A stretch of DNA of 64,000 nt, from positions 1-64,000 of the forward strand of contig JAEYVZ010000004.1 in assembly GCA_023431405.1 (NCBI GenBank). The letters are read 5' to 3'. Below are positions 35,165-46,201 of this stretch, in pieces. Within the stretch, counting starts at the first letter, position 1, and each line of letters opens with the position of its first letter. The notes under the pieces were generated by a model. The model was not told the origin of the DNA. It saw nothing but the letters and a program-made list of their open reading frames with translations, and made no database searches. The DNA comes from Actinomycetes bacterium (GTDB lineage: Bacteria > Actinomycetota > Actinomycetes > Actinomycetales > Microbacteriaceae). Made by a program: the position numbers and the translations under genes.

Positions 35165-35214
35165 CCTTCTCATTCTCCCAGATGGCGGACCGGCCGTGGC
35201 GGGACGTGCGGGCC

Positions 35215-35220
35215 TATCGT
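35215..35220 (+). promoter_or_regulatory. -10 element TATCGT for gpx
   Basis: TATCGT lies 7 nt before the ATG at 35228. The GGAGG between them could serve as a ribosome binding site only if the transcript started further upstream. Confidence 0.4.
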
Positions 35221-35227
35221 GGAGGAT

Positions 35228-35731
35228 ATGACCGACACGATGCCTGTGGATGTCCGCTCCATCCCGTTCCGCGCCTCCGACGGCACCGAGACGACCCTCG
35301 CCGACCTTGGAGACGGTCCGATCCTCGTGGTCAACGTCGCGTCGAAATGCGGTCTCACCCCACAGTATGAGCAGCTCGAGGAACTGCAGCGCACCTACGG
35401 GCCGCGAGGGCTGCGGGTCGTCGGATTCCCGTGCAACCAGTTCATGGGACAGGAGCCCGGATCGATGGAGGAGATCCTCGAGTACTGCGCCGTGACGTGG
35501 GGCGTGAGTTTTCCGATCATGGAGAAGGTGAGGGTCAACGGCTCGCACGCCGCGCCGCTCTACAAGGCGCTCAAGAAGTCGCCGAACGTCGAGGCCGCGA
35601 AGGGACCGGTGCTGTGGAACTTCGAGAAGTTCCTCGTCACCCCGGAGGGCGTCCTGCACCGCTTCCGCCCTCAGACGAAGCCCGACGCACCAGAGGTGAT
35701 CGCAGCGATCGAGGCGAACCTGCCCGCCTGA
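35228..35731 (+). CDS. Glutathione peroxidase family thiol peroxidase
   Basis: A 167-residue cytosolic peroxidase, probably reduced by thioredoxin or a mycothiol system rather than glutathione. The peroxidatic residue is Cys in VNVASKCGLTPQYEQL (no selenocysteine). The tetrad Gln and Trp/Asn lie in GFPCNQFMGQEPG and WNFEKFLV. The second Cys, in FPCNQF, could resolve the disulfide. GGAGG overlaps the -10 to start spacer. Confidence 0.94.
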   Translation: MTDTMPVDVRSIPFRASDGTETTLADLGDGPILVVNVASKCGLTPQYEQLEELQRTYGPRGLRVVGFPCNQFMGQEPGSMEEILEYCAVTWGVSFPIMEKVRVNGSHAAPLYKALKKSPNVEAAKGPVLWNFEKFLVTPEGVLHRFRPQTKPDAPEVIAAIEANLPA

Positions 35732-35785
35732 AGGCGAGACGTCCGCGCCGTCGCCCGCCGGGCGCCGGCGTAGCGTCGGGGTGCT

Positions 35786-36454
35786 TCAGGCGGCCGGTGT
35801 ACGCTCCGACCACACCTGGCGGAGGATCTGCGCGAACGCGTCGGCGGGCTGAGCACCGGAGACCCCGTACTTGCCGTCGATGACGAAGAACGGGACACCC
35901 TGGATGCCGTACGCCGTGGCCTGAGCCTGATCGGCGCGGACGGCCTCGACGTACCGACCGGACTCGAGTGCTTCGCGCGCGGCGTCGGCGTCGAGACCGA
36001 CGTCAGCGGCGAGGGCGACCAGGTCGTCGACGCGTCCGACGTGTCGACCTTCGACGAAGTAGGCGGCCATGAGCCTCTCCGCCGCCTCATGCTGAAGGCC
36101 GTGCTCCTTGGCGAAATGAAGGAGCTCGTGCGCCTTCACCGTGTTGGTGTGCTGCACGAGGTCGAAGCGGTAATGCAGCCCGGCGGCCTCGGCGATGCCG
36201 GTGACCCGCTCGTGCATCTGCGCCGCCTGCTCGCGGGAGATGCCCTTGTGCTCAGAGAGGAACTGGGCGATGTCACCATCGAAGTCGACGGGAGTGTCCG
36301 GCGACAGTTCGAACGAGTGGTAGGTCACCTCCACCTGAGGCGCGTCGGGGTCTGACGCTGTGGCCGCCAGTCCCGTCTCGAGATTTCGCTTGCCGATGTA
36401 GCACCACGGGCAGGCGATGTCGCTCCATACGTCGATCTTGATGGCATCCGTCAC
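35786..36454 (-). CDS. DsbA-family (FrnE-like) thiol oxidoreductase
   Basis: 222 residues, thioredoxin fold with a helical insertion. The active site is CPWC in SDIACPWCYIGKRN, and the cis-Pro loop is GVPFFVIDGKYG. There is no signal peptide, so it is a cytosolic FrnE-type protein like those linked to oxidative-stress handling. The GTG at 36454 is chosen because the longer frame runs into uppS. It lies 29 nt downstream of the uppS stop on the same strand. Confidence 0.9.
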   Translation of the reverse strand: MTDAIKIDVWSDIACPWCYIGKRNLETGLAATASDPDAPQVEVTYHSFELSPDTPVDFDGDIAQFLSEHKGISREQAAQMHERVTGIAEAAGLHYRFDLVQHTNTVKAHELLHFAKEHGLQHEAAERLMAAYFVEGRHVGRVDDLVALAADVGLDADAAREALESGRYVEAVRADQAQATAYGIQGVPFFVIDGKYGVSGAQPADAFAQILRQVWSERTPAA

Positions 36455-36483
36455 ACAGACCGCAACAGTGTGCGGCCGCGGTT

Positions 36484-37308
36484 CTATTCCGACGCCACCG
36501 GTTCGGCTCCCGACGGCGTGTCGATGGCGCCCCCGAATCGGCGTTCCCGTGAGCCGTACAGCGCGATCGCGTCCCACAGGTCGGCACGCGAGAAATCAGG
36601 CCACAGCCGATCGAGGAAGACCATCTCCGCGTAGGCCGACTCCCACAGCAGGAAGTTGGAGGTGCGCTGCTCTCCCGACGAACGGATGAACAGATCGACG
36701 TCCGGCATGTCGGGAACGTAGAGGTGACGGCGGATGGTCTTCTCGCTGATCGAGCCCGGGCGCATCCGACCGGCCGCGATCTCGTCTCCGATGGCGCGCA
36801 TCGCGTCGACCAGTTCGATACGCCCGCCGTAGTTCACGCACATCGTCAGGGTCAGCACGTCGTTGGCTGCCGTCAGCTGCTCAGCGAACTGCAGCTCCTT
36901 GATGACCGACCCCCACAGGCGCGGCTTGCGGCCGGCCCAGCGCACCCGGACGCCCCACTCGTTGAGCTGGTCGCGCCGACGGTGGAGCACGTCGCGGTTG
37001 TAGCCCATCAGGAACCGCACTTCGTCAGGCGAGCGGCTCCAGTTCTCGGTCGAGAACGCGTAGACACTGAGGTGCCGCACCCCCGCCTGAACGGCGCCGG
37101 CGACGACGTCGAGCAGAACCTCCTCTCCCGCGCGATGCCCCTCGATACGCGTCAGACCGCGGCGGTTCGCCCAGCGGCCGTTGCCGTCCATGACGATCGC
37201 GACATGGTTCGGCACGGAGCCTTTCGGGAAGGCCGGCGGGTAGGTCCCGGTCCAGTCGAGCGGGCGGTACGGGACCGCGTCGCGGTGAGTGTAGGGCTTG
37301 GGCGTCAC
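36484..37308 (-). CDS. uppS: Isoprenyl transferase (undecaprenyl/decaprenyl diphosphate synthase)
   Basis: cis-prenyltransferase that makes the polyprenyl carrier for cell-wall synthesis. 274 residues. Region I is [16 protein letters not shown] (catalytic Asp), followed by [18 protein letters not shown], and the C-terminal [18 protein letters not shown]. The GTG at 37308 overlaps the recO stop (GTGA). The recO-uppS pair is conserved among actinobacteria. Product chain length cannot be read from the sequence. Confidence 0.96.
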   Translation of the reverse strand: MTPKPYTHRDAVPYRPLDWTGTYPPAFPKGSVPNHVAIVMDGNGRWANRRGLTRIEGHRAGEEVLLDVVAGAVQAGVRHLSVYAFSTENWSRSPDEVRFLMGYNRDVLHRRRDQLNEWGVRVRWAGRKPRLWGSVIKELQFAEQLTAANDVLTLTMCVNYGGRIELVDAMRAIGDEIAAGRMRPGSISEKTIRRHLYVPDMPDVDLFIRSSGEQRTSNFLLWESAYAEMVFLDRLWPDFSRADLWDAIALYGSRERRFGGAIDTPSGAEPVASE

Positions 37309-38033
37309 CGCGGGGCCTCCAGGTGAGAAAGGGAACGGATGCCGCGCTCGAGATGCCACTGCGCGTAGGCGGCGACGAGTCCGGATGCCGCGGCCGACGC
37401 GCCGTCGGACGCGGCATCGACCGTGTCCCACTCCCCCGCCATGAGCGCGCGCAGCAGGCCGCCCGTCTCGGGGTGCAGCCGCGCGGATCCTGCGGGTGCG
37501 CACGTGCGGCAGACGGTGCCACCGAGCTGGGCGACGAACCACACCTGATCATCGACGGTGCCGCAGCGCGCGCATTCGCCGAGCGACGGCGCCCAGCCCG
37601 AGAGCGCCATCACGCGAAGCAGGTAGGAGTCGAGCACGGAACGTGCGGCGTGGTCTCCACGGGCCAATGCCCGCAGGCCGCCGACCAGGAGCAGGTACTG
37701 CTGCGCGGTCGCTTCGGCTTCGTTGAGGCGGTCGGCCGTCTCGACCATTGCGTGCGCAGCCGTATAGCGGTCGTAATGGGCCGCGATGTCGGTGCCGTAC
37801 GCGCCGATCGAAGAGGCCTGCTGAATGATGTCGAGCGTGCGGCCCTGGTAGAGCAGCAGGTCAGCGACCATGAAGGGCTCGAGACGCGCTCCGAACCGCG
37901 AGGAGGTGCGCCGCACCCCCTTCGCGACTGCCCGCACCTTGCCGTGCCGACGGCTCAGCAGCGTGACGATGCGGTCGGCCTCGCCGAGCTTGTGGGTGCG
38001 CAGGACGACGGCCTCATCGCGGTACGTGGGCAT
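37305..38033 (-). CDS. recO: DNA repair protein RecO
   Basis: Mediates RecA loading in the RecFOR pathway. 242 residues. An N-terminal OB fold begins [20 protein letters not shown], then a helical domain follows, with a four-cysteine zinc site (CARCG near residue 158 and CRTCA near 178). GGGGAGG lies 7 nt before the ATG. A GATAAT hexamer at 38074-38079 (minus) is a plausible -10. It is divergent from the TRIC-like gene. Confidence 0.95.
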   Translation of the reverse strand: MPTYRDEAVVLRTHKLGEADRIVTLLSRRHGKVRAVAKGVRRTSSRFGARLEPFMVADLLLYQGRTLDIIQQASSIGAYGTDIAAHYDRYTAAHAMVETADRLNEAEATAQQYLLLVGGLRALARGDHAARSVLDSYLLRVMALSGWAPSLGECARCGTVDDQVWFVAQLGGTVCRTCAPAGSARLHPETGGLLRALMAGEWDTVDAASDGASAAASGLVAAYAQWHLERGIRSLSHLEAPR

Positions 38034-38091
38034 TCGAGACCTCCCCGCGGAATGGATACGTCGTCACATGACGATTATCCCCGCTGGCTGA

Positions 38092-38097
38092 GACAAT
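38092..38097 (+). promoter_or_regulatory. -10 element GACAAT for the TRIC-like gene (leaderless spacing)
   Basis: GACAAT lies 6 nt before the GTG at 38104. TGACGA at 38069-38074 is correctly placed as a weak -35. Confidence 0.45.
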
Positions 38098-38103
38098 GAG
38101 CCG

Positions 38104-38790
38104 GTGACAGACACGCCTCTCGTGATTCCGTTGTGGGCCGATCTCACAGCGGTGGGTCTCGGCGGGGTGCAGGGGGCGCTCTTCGCCGCCGGATTCGTGG
38201 GCCAGCGCCGCCTGGACATGCTGGGTGTCACGATCATCGGCATCGTCATGGGCATGGGCGGCGGTCTCATCCGCGACCTGCTCCTGAACGTCGAACCGGT
38301 GACGCTCAAGAGCAACTGGTATCTGATCACCGCTGTGATCGCCTCACTGGTGGGGATGCTGCTGGCGAATCTCTTCCAGCGCCTCCACGCGATCATCATC
38401 GGCCTCGACGCGGTGGTGATCGGGCTGTTCGGAGGCTTCGGGACGGCGAAGGCGCTCGTGCTGGGCCTGCCACCGGTTCCCGCGGTGTTCGTGGGGGTGT
38501 GCTCGGCCGTCGGGGGCGGCATCCTGCGCGACGTCTTCATGGGACTGCCGGTCGCCATCATGCACGTCGGCTCGCTGTACGCCGTGGCCGCAGGGGCCGG
38601 CTGCGCCGTCCTGGCGCTCCTGTACGCGCTCGGGCTGCCGCTGGTGGCAGCGTCGATCATCTGCATCCTCGTCACGACGGTGATCCGCCTGCTCGCTGTC
38701 ATCTTCGACATCTCCCTGCCCGAGCAGCGCGCGCTGCATCGGCGGAAGGTCGCCCTCGAGACGAGCACGATCCCCGTCATCAAGCAGTGA
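38104..38790 (+). CDS. TRIC/UPF0126-family membrane channel protein
   Basis: 228 residues with seven hydrophobic segments arranged as two repeats of three plus one. Each repeat contains a glycine-rich motif followed by an RD pair: GMGGGLIRDLLLN in the first and VGGGILRDVFMG in the second, the hallmark of the trimeric intracellular cation channel/YadS family. The function in bacteria is ion or small-solute passage and is not settled. The 3' end and stop codon lie within a hairpin shared with the leuA terminator region. Confidence 0.92.
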   Translation: MTDTPLVIPLWADLTAVGLGGVQGALFAAGFVGQRRLDMLGVTIIGIVMGMGGGLIRDLLLNVEPVTLKSNWYLITAVIASLVGMLLANLFQRLHAIIIGLDAVVIGLFGGFGTAKALVLGLPPVPAVFVGVCSAVGGGILRDVFMGLPVAIMHVGSLYAVAAGAGCAVLALLYALGLPLVAASIICILVTTVIRLLAVIFDISLPEQRALHRRKVALETSTIPVIKQ

Positions 38791-38798
38791 CGGGGATC
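38769..38798. terminator. Hairpin between converging TRIC-like and leuA genes
   Basis: GATCCCCGTCA and TGACGGGGATC form a perfect 11-bp stem with an 8-nt loop. The TGA stop of the TRIC-like gene forms the start of the right arm. leuA ends at 38826, so the hairpin can serve both directions. Confidence 0.7.
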
Positions 38799-38825
38799 GC
38801 GCTGCGCGTCGTCGTGGCCGCGCGG

Positions 38826-40775
<1,950 letters not shown>

Positions 40776-40777
40776 TC

Positions 40778-41428
40778 ATGAACCGTCGCCGCTTCATCGC
40801 CATCGCCGCCGTCAGCGTGTTCGCGGGACTGGCATTGTCCGCCTGCGCCACCCCGAACACCGCCGGATCGCGTGCCGGCGGCAGTCCAGGCACGCCGTCC
40901 GCATCGGTGGGGCTGGGGTCGGTCGATCCTGGTCTTCCGGGCGGGGATGTCGTCGCACAGGGCACCGTGCTCGACGACGGCAGCGGGGCGGAGCTCTGCC
41001 TCGGCGCCGTCATGGAGTCCTATCCTCCGCAGTGCACCGGCATCCCGCTGAAAGGCTGGGACTGGGCCGGGATCGACGGCAGCGAGTCGAGCAACGGCGT
41101 GACCTGGGGCTCCTACGCCGTGCAGGGGAGCTACGACGGCACCTCCTTCGCCGTGACCCAGTCGCCGGTCATGCTCGCGCTGTACGACCCGATGATGGCG
41201 CCCGATCCCACCGGAGGAGAGCCGGGCGCCGCCACGGAGGAGCAGCTGGCCGAGATCCAAGATGCCGTCGCCGACCGGCTCGGCAGTGCCGTCCTGAGCG
41301 CCGCACCGGTCGACGGGTGGCTGTGGGTGGATGTCGTCTGGGACGACGGCACCTGGCAGGATGCCGCGGACGGCGAGTTCGGCGAAGGGCGCGTGATCAT
41401 CCGGTCGGCGATGCGCGAAGTCGGCTGA
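40778..41428 (+). CDS. Putative lipoprotein, unknown function
   Basis: 216 residues. The N-terminus MNRRRFIAIAAVSVFAGLALSAC is a lipoprotein signal peptide with lipobox LSAC (Cys about residue 23), given here as its parts MNRRRFIAI and LALSAC. A Gly/Ser/Pro-rich tether follows, then a compact domain with two further Cys (AELCLG and PPQCTG), a conserved-looking KGWDWAG stretch, and an acidic C-terminus. It would be lipid-anchored outside the membrane. No enzyme motif is seen. It is divergent from the leuA leader, with 61 nt between the promoter hexamer of leuL and this ATG. Confidence 0.85.
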   Translation: MNRRRFIAIAAVSVFAGLALSACATPNTAGSRAGGSPGTPSASVGLGSVDPGLPGGDVVAQGTVLDDGSGAELCLGAVMESYPPQCTGIPLKGWDWAGIDGSESSNGVTWGSYAVQGSYDGTSFAVTQSPVMLALYDPMMAPDPTGGEPGAATEEQLAEIQDAVADRLGSAVLSAAPVDGWLWVDVVWDDGTWQDAADGEFGEGRVIIRSAMREVG

Positions 41429-41462
41429 AGCGTCCGGCGGCTCTCCGGGGCCCGCACCCGTG

Positions 41463-42401
41463 TCAGGGGATGAGGGCGATCTTCCCACCGGGATGTCCGG
41501 AGGTGAGGCGCCGCATCGCCTCGTGCATCTCGTCGAGGGGGTAGGTCGCCGCCATGGGCACGACGAGGTCGCCGCGCGCGGCCATCGCGACCAGTTCGCT
41601 CCGGACTCCGTCGCGGAATGCGGCGCTGGCAGGCATACGGCCCGCGATCATGCGGATGCCCGCGGTTCGAGCGCTCTCACCGCCGACGACGGTAACGATC
41701 CTGTCCCTGTCGGCGACCAGCGTCACAGAGGCGTCGATCGCTTCTGGGGTCCCGGCGGCGTCCAGTGCCGCGGCGAAGCCCCCCTCTTCGGCGGCATTGC
41801 GGAGCCGCTCGATGAGTCCCGCGCCGTAGGCGACAGGGGTGCCGCCGAACGCGCGCACCCGATCGAACGATGCGGGTGACGCCGTCGCCACGACGCGGAC
41901 ATCGCGCAGCCGGGCGAGCTGCAGGACCGCGAGACCGACGGCGCCCGAACCCCCGTGCAAGACGATCGTCTCGCCCGCCTCGACGCGCGTGACCTCGAGC
42001 ATCTCGGCGGCCGTCGTCGCGGTGAGCAGCAGATTCGCCGCCTCCGGATGGGTCAAGGCGGACGGCTTGGCGAACACCTTGTCGGCAGGCACGGTCAGTT
42101 CGCCCGCGTAACCCCCCTGCACCCGGAACGCGAGCACCTCCTGCCCGATCGTGGCGGGACCGGACGCGAGCCGGGTGCCGGGCCCGACAGCGCTGATCTC
42201 CCCTGCGACCTCGTAGCCGATCGCGGCAGGGAACTCCGCGCCGGGCGCACCGGGCGCGACGTGCTTGTAGTCGGCCGGGTTCATACCGGCGGCACGCACG
42301 CGGATCGTCACCTCCCCTGCGGCAGGCGGGCGGACGTCGACGTCGACGAGTTGCCATGTCTCCGGTCCGCCGGGACGCAGTGCCTGCCATTGCCGAGCCA
42401 T
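41463..42401 (-). CDS. NADP-dependent quinone oxidoreductase-like protein (MDR family)
   Basis: A 312-residue medium-chain dehydrogenase/reductase of the zeta-crystallin type. The N-terminal GroES-like domain contains GMNPADYKHV and GYEVAGEISAVGPG. The nucleotide-binding domain has the AxxGxxG-type loop LHGGSGAVGLAVLQLA. There are no zinc-binding Cys/His clusters. The substrate is unknown, probably a quinone or enone. The ATG overlaps the era stop by 1 nt (TGATG), so it is the last gene of the phoH-ybeY-CNNM-era operon. Confidence 0.9.
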   Translation of the reverse strand: MARQWQALRPGGPETWQLVDVDVRPPAAGEVTIRVRAAGMNPADYKHVAPGAPGAEFPAAIGYEVAGEISAVGPGTRLASGPATIGQEVLAFRVQGGYAGELTVPADKVFAKPSALTHPEAANLLLTATTAAEMLEVTRVEAGETIVLHGGSGAVGLAVLQLARLRDVRVVATASPASFDRVRAFGGTPVAYGAGLIERLRNAAEEGGFAAALDAAGTPEAIDASVTLVADRDRIVTVVGGESARTAGIRMIAGRMPASAAFRDGVRSELVAMAARGDLVVPMAATYPLDEMHEAMRRLTSGHPGGKIALIP

Positions 42402-43309
42402 CAGAACCCCAGACGGCCCAGCTGCTTCGGGTCGCGCTGCCACTCCTTTGCGACACGCACATGCAGCTTCAGGTAGACCCTGGTGCCGATCAGCGGCTCG
42501 ATCTGAGCGCGTGCACGCGCGCCGACGTCTCGCAGGCGCGACCCCTTGTGCCCGATGATGATCGCCTTCTGGCTGTCGCGTTCGACGACGAGGTTCGCGT
42601 AGATGTCGGTGATGTCGGAGTCTTCGCGCTCGGCGATCTCCTCGATCGTCACCGCGATCGAGTGGGGAAGCTCGTCGCGTACTCCTTCGAGGGCCGCTTC
42701 GCGGATGATCTCGGCGATGCGGTCTTCGAGCGATTCGTCGGTGACGACGTCGTCGGGATACAGGGAGGGTCCCTCGGGCAGGAGCGAGAGCAGCTCATCG
42801 GCGAGCACGTCCAACTGGTCCTGGGTGACGGCCGACAGGGGGATGACGGCAGCCCAGTCCTCCCGGAGACTGTCGACCTCGATGAGCCGCTCCGTGATCT
42901 GGTCGCGCGTCGCGACATCCGTCTTCGTCACGATCGCCACCTTCTTCGCACGTGGGTATCCGTCGAGAGAAGCGGCGATGCGCCGATCGCCGGGGCCGAC
43001 CTTCTCGTTCGCGGGAACGAGGAAGCCGATCGCGTCGACGTCGCCGAGCACCTGCTCGACCAGATCGTTGAGGCGCTGGCCCAGGAGCGTTCGAGGCTTG
43101 TGGATCCCTGGCGTATCGACGATGACGAGCTGCCCGCCGGGGCGGTTGAGGATGCCGCGGATGGCGCGACGCGTCGTCTGCGGCTTGTCGGACGTGATCG
43201 CGACCTTTTCGCCGACGAGCGCATTCGTGAGCGTCGACTTGCCGACGTTCGGTCGCCCCACGAAGGTCACGAAGCCGGACCGGTGGGGAGACGGGGCAGA
43301 AGTGGTCAT
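42401..43309 (-). CDS. era: GTPase Era
   Basis: Ribosome-assembly GTPase that binds the 3' end of 16S rRNA. 302 residues. G1 is GRPNVGKSTL, G2/G3 include TTRRAI and DTPGIHKP, G4 is TKTD, and G5 is SAVT. The C-terminal KH domain has the motif IIIGHKGSRLRDVGARAR. It overlaps the upstream CNNM gene stop by 4 nt (ATGA). Confidence 0.97.
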   Translation of the reverse strand: MTTSAPSPHRSGFVTFVGRPNVGKSTLTNALVGEKVAITSDKPQTTRRAIRGILNRPGGQLVIVDTPGIHKPRTLLGQRLNDLVEQVLGDVDAIGFLVPANEKVGPGDRRIAASLDGYPRAKKVAIVTKTDVATRDQITERLIEVDSLREDWAAVIPLSAVTQDQLDVLADELLSLLPEGPSLYPDDVVTDESLEDRIAEIIREAALEGVRDELPHSIAVTIEEIAEREDSDITDIYANLVVERDSQKAIIIGHKGSRLRDVGARARAQIEPLIGTRVYLKLHVRVAKEWQRDPKQLGRLGF

Positions 43310-44622
43310 GAGTCTTCCTTCACAACGTCGAGCGGGCCGGTCGTGCGGGCGCCGGCGCTGTTCTCGCCGGCCTCGGCACGTTCCACGAAGACGGTCGCCA
43401 GCCCGCGCCCTCGCCCCCGGGATGTGCCGCCGGTGATGACGAGACCGTCGTGCTCCGCCGTGGCACCGGGAAGCGGGACGCGCCCGAGGAGCTTGCCGAG
43501 AAGCCCTCCGATCGAGTCGACATCATCGTCTTCGAGTTCGATGCCGAAGATCTCCCCCACCTCATCGAGACCCAGGCGAGCGCTCACGCGGTAGCGGCCG
43601 TCGCCGAGGTCGACGACTTCGTTGGGACGCGTGTCGTACTCGTCGGCGATCTCGCCGACCAGCTCCTCGATGAGGTCCTCCAGGGTGACCAGCCCGGCGA
43701 TGCCGCCGTACTCGTCGACGACGAGGCAGACGTGCACGGCGTCCCGCTTCATCTGCTGCAGGAGGGTCTCAGCTCGCATCGATTCGGGTACGAACACGGC
43801 GGGCCGAGCGATGCGGCTGACGGGAGCGGTGCGCCACGTGCGCTCGTCGCGGTAGGCGAACTGCACGAGGTCCTTCAGGTAGACGACACCCGTGATGTCA
43901 TCGGCGTCGTCGTCGGCGATCGGGATGCGGGAGACGCCCTTGTCGAGGAAGAGCTGCATGGCCTCCTGCGTCGTGGCCGCGGCATCCATCGTCACCATGT
44001 CGGTGCGCGGCACCATCACCGCGCGCACGAAGGTGTCGGTGAAGTCGAAGACCGAGTGGATGAGGTCACGATCGTCCTCTTCGATGAGGTCCTGCGAGGC
44101 CGCCTCGTCCACCATGCTCAGCAGCTGCTCTTCGGACGCGAACGAGGTGCCGCGGGCCACTCCCGGAGTCACTCGGTTGCCGAGGATCACCAGCAGATGC
44201 GCGAGGGGTCCGAGCACGATCCGCGCGCCGCGTACGACCGGCGCGCACGTGCGCAGCAGAGCCTTGGCATGCTGGCGGCCGAAACTGCGCGGGCTCGCGC
44301 CCACGAGTACGAACGAGACCGCGGTCATGAGCACCGCGGCGGCGAGCATGGCCCACCAGATGCTGTCGAACAGGAGCGTGAAGGCCCCCATCACGAGGAC
44401 CGCAGCGGTCGTCTCGGTGAGGATCCGCATGAACACCACCGCGTGCACATGCACCTCGGGGTCTGCAGCCATCCGCTCAAGCGAGTCTCGCCTGCGCGCG
44501 GTGGTCGCCATCTCGGCCAGGTCGGCCCGTGAGGTGACGCCGAGGGCGGCATCGAGGGCAGCCATGAGACCGCCGAGGGCGACGAGCAGTGCGGCCGCGA
44601 GGAGGAGCAGAACCTCGGTCAT
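43306..44622 (-). CDS. CNNM/CorC-family (hemolysin-like) membrane protein
   Basis: 438 residues. An N-terminal DUF21 transmembrane domain (four hydrophobic segments up to about residue 150) is followed by a CBS pair (MVPRTDMVTMDAAATTQEAM and the segment VFVPESMRAETLLQQMKRD) and a C-terminal CorC/HlyC domain. The family is linked to magnesium or cobalt efflux. The motif DEYGGIAGLVTLEDLIEELV is typical. Its ATG overlaps the ybeY stop (ATGA). The position between ybeY and era is conserved in actinobacteria. Confidence 0.94.
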   Translation of the reverse strand: MTEVLLLLAAALLVALGGLMAALDAALGVTSRADLAEMATTARRRDSLERMAADPEVHVHAVVFMRILTETTAAVLVMGAFTLLFDSIWWAMLAAAVLMTAVSFVLVGASPRSFGRQHAKALLRTCAPVVRGARIVLGPLAHLLVILGNRVTPGVARGTSFASEEQLLSMVDEAASQDLIEEDDRDLIHSVFDFTDTFVRAVMVPRTDMVTMDAAATTQEAMQLFLDKGVSRIPIADDDADDITGVVYLKDLVQFAYRDERTWRTAPVSRIARPAVFVPESMRAETLLQQMKRDAVHVCLVVDEYGGIAGLVTLEDLIEELVGEIADEYDTRPNEVVDLGDGRYRVSARLGLDEVGEIFGIELEDDDVDSIGGLLGKLLGRVPLPGATAEHDGLVITGGTSRGRGRGLATVFVERAEAGENSAGARTTGPLDVVKEDS

Positions 44623-45086
44623 GCGCGGCGACGGCGTTCCGCCGCCTGGAAAGCGGCGATGAGCTCACGCTGCAGCCCGAACATCTCGCGCTCCTCCTCG
44701 GGCTCGGCGTGGTCGAAGCCCAGGAGGTGCAGCAGGCCGTGCGTCGTCAGCAGGATCAACTCGTCGATCGTCGCGTGTCCGGCCGCGAGAGCCTGCGTCT
44801 CGGCCACCTGCGGACACAGCACGATGTCGCCGAGCAGACCTGCCGGGGTCGGCTGGTCCTCCGTGCCCGGGCGCAGCTCGTCCATGGGGAAGCTCAGCAC
44901 ATCGGTCGGGCCGGGCTCGTCCATCCACTGCACGTGGAGCGCCTCCATGGCGCCCTCGTCGACGAGGAGGATCGCGACATCGGCATCGGGGCTGACGTTG
45001 AGCTCGGCGAGGTTCTGCTCGGTCAGGCGCAGCAGCACCGTCTCGTCGACGGCGACACCCGACTCGTTGGTGATCTCGATGGTCAT
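44619..45086 (-). CDS. ybeY: Endoribonuclease YbeY (rRNA maturation factor)
   Basis: 155 residues. The zinc site is the H-x3-H-x5-H motif in THGLLHLLGFDHAEPEE near the C-terminus. Upstream is DVLSFPMDELRPG, also conserved. It takes part in 16S rRNA 3'-end processing and ribosome quality control. Its start overlaps the phoH stop by 4 nt (ATGA). Confidence 0.96.
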   Translation of the reverse strand: MTIEITNESGVAVDETVLLRLTEQNLAELNVSPDADVAILLVDEGAMEALHVQWMDEPGPTDVLSFPMDELRPGTEDQPTPAGLLGDIVLCPQVAETQALAAGHATIDELILLTTHGLLHLLGFDHAEPEEEREMFGLQRELIAAFQAAERRRRA

Positions 45087-46201
45087 GAGCGGCCTCGTTT
45101 CGGGCTGTGGTCTCGCGGCGGAAGGTGATCACGAGGTCCGGCCGGCCGGCGTCCGTCGCGTGAGTCCATCGCCCGGCGCCGCTCGGCACGGTTCGCGAAC
45201 TCGGTCGCCTCGTCGCGCTCGCGGCGGGACGCGAGGCGCTGTTCGTCGTACTCCGTGTAGGCGTCGACGATGCGACCGACGAGCGTGTGACGCACCACAT
45301 CGTCGCTCGTGAGGTACGAGAAGTGGATGTCGTCGATGTCCTTCAGGACGCGGGTGACGAGGCGGAGGCCGGAGGCCCCCTGGGGCAGGTCGATCTGGGT
45401 GATGTCCCCGGTGACGACCATGCGGGTACCGAAGCCGAGACGCGTGAGGAACATCTTCATCTGCTCTGGCGTGGTGTTCTGCGCTTCATCGAGCACCACG
45501 AAGGAGTCGTTCAGGGTGCGGCCGCGCATGTAGGCCAGCGGGGCGACCTCGATCGTGCCGGATGCCATGAGCTTGGGCACGAGCTCCGGATCGAGCATCT
45601 CGTTGAGCGCGTCGTAGAGCGGGCGCAGATAGGGGTCGATCTTGTCGGTCAGGCTGCCCGGCAGGAAGCCGAGCCGCTCCCCTGCTTCGATCGCCGGGCG
45701 GCTGAGGATGATCCTGCTGACCTCTTTGCGCTGAAGCGCCTGCACGGCCTTCGCCATGGCGAGGTAGGTCTTTCCCGTGCCTGCCGGACCGATGCCGAAG
45801 ACGATCGTGTTCTCCTCGATCGCGTCGACATACGCCTTCTGCCCGAGCGTCTTGGGGCGGATGACCCGGCCGCGCGCGGTGAGGATCGCTTCACCGAGCA
45901 CCTCGGAGGGGCGCATCCCGGGGTCGGAGCGCATGATGCGGCTGGACGCGGTCACGTCGGATGCGTCGAGACCCTGACCTGCGCGGGCAAGCGTGATGAG
46001 CTCCTCGACCAGCGCTCGGGCACCGGCGACGGACGAGGCATCCCCCGACAGGGTGATCTCGTTTCCACGCACATGCACCTCGACATCTGGATGCTCATGC
46101 TCGACGACCCGCAGCAGACGGTCCTGCGGTCCGAGGAGCTGAACCATCGCGATGCCGTCGGCGTGGATCCGCTCGACGGAGGGATCTGGGGCGTCAGCCA
46201 C
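45083..46201 (-). CDS. phoH: PhoH-like ATPase/RNA helicase-related protein
   Basis: 372 residues. A KH-like N-terminal region precedes the P-loop domain: Walker A is GPAGTGKTYLA near residue 140 and Walker B is FVVLDEAQNTTPEQ; the later VTGDITQIDLP is a helicase-like sensor. The C-terminal 50 residues are basic and disordered. The GTG at 46201 lies 8 nt inside the HIT gene end and has GGAAGG 8 nt upstream, which favours it over longer forms. Role in RNA metabolism together with YbeY is inferred from the conserved neighbourhood. Confidence 0.94.
   Translation of the reverse strand: MADAPDPSVERIHADGIAMVQLLGPQDRLLRVVEHEHPDVEVHVRGNEITLSGDASSVAGARALVEELITLARAGQGLDASDVTASSRIMRSDPGMRPSEVLGEAILTARGRVIRPKTLGQKAYVDAIEENTIVFGIGPAGTGKTYLAMAKAVQALQRKEVSRIILSRPAIEAGERLGFLPGSLTDKIDPYLRPLYDALNEMLDPELVPKLMASGTIEVAPLAYMRGRTLNDSFVVLDEAQNTTPEQMKMFLTRLGFGTRMVVTGDITQIDLPQGASGLRLVTRVLKDIDDIHFSYLTSDDVVRHTLVGRIVDAYTEYDEQRLASRRERDEATEFANRAERRRAMDSRDGRRPAGPRDHLPPRDHSPKRGRS

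Noticed and set aside
41032..41544. 170-codon plus-strand frame overlapping the lipoprotein gene
   Set aside because: Arg-rich frame-shifted shadow with no start signals; the lipobox-bearing frame is the real gene.
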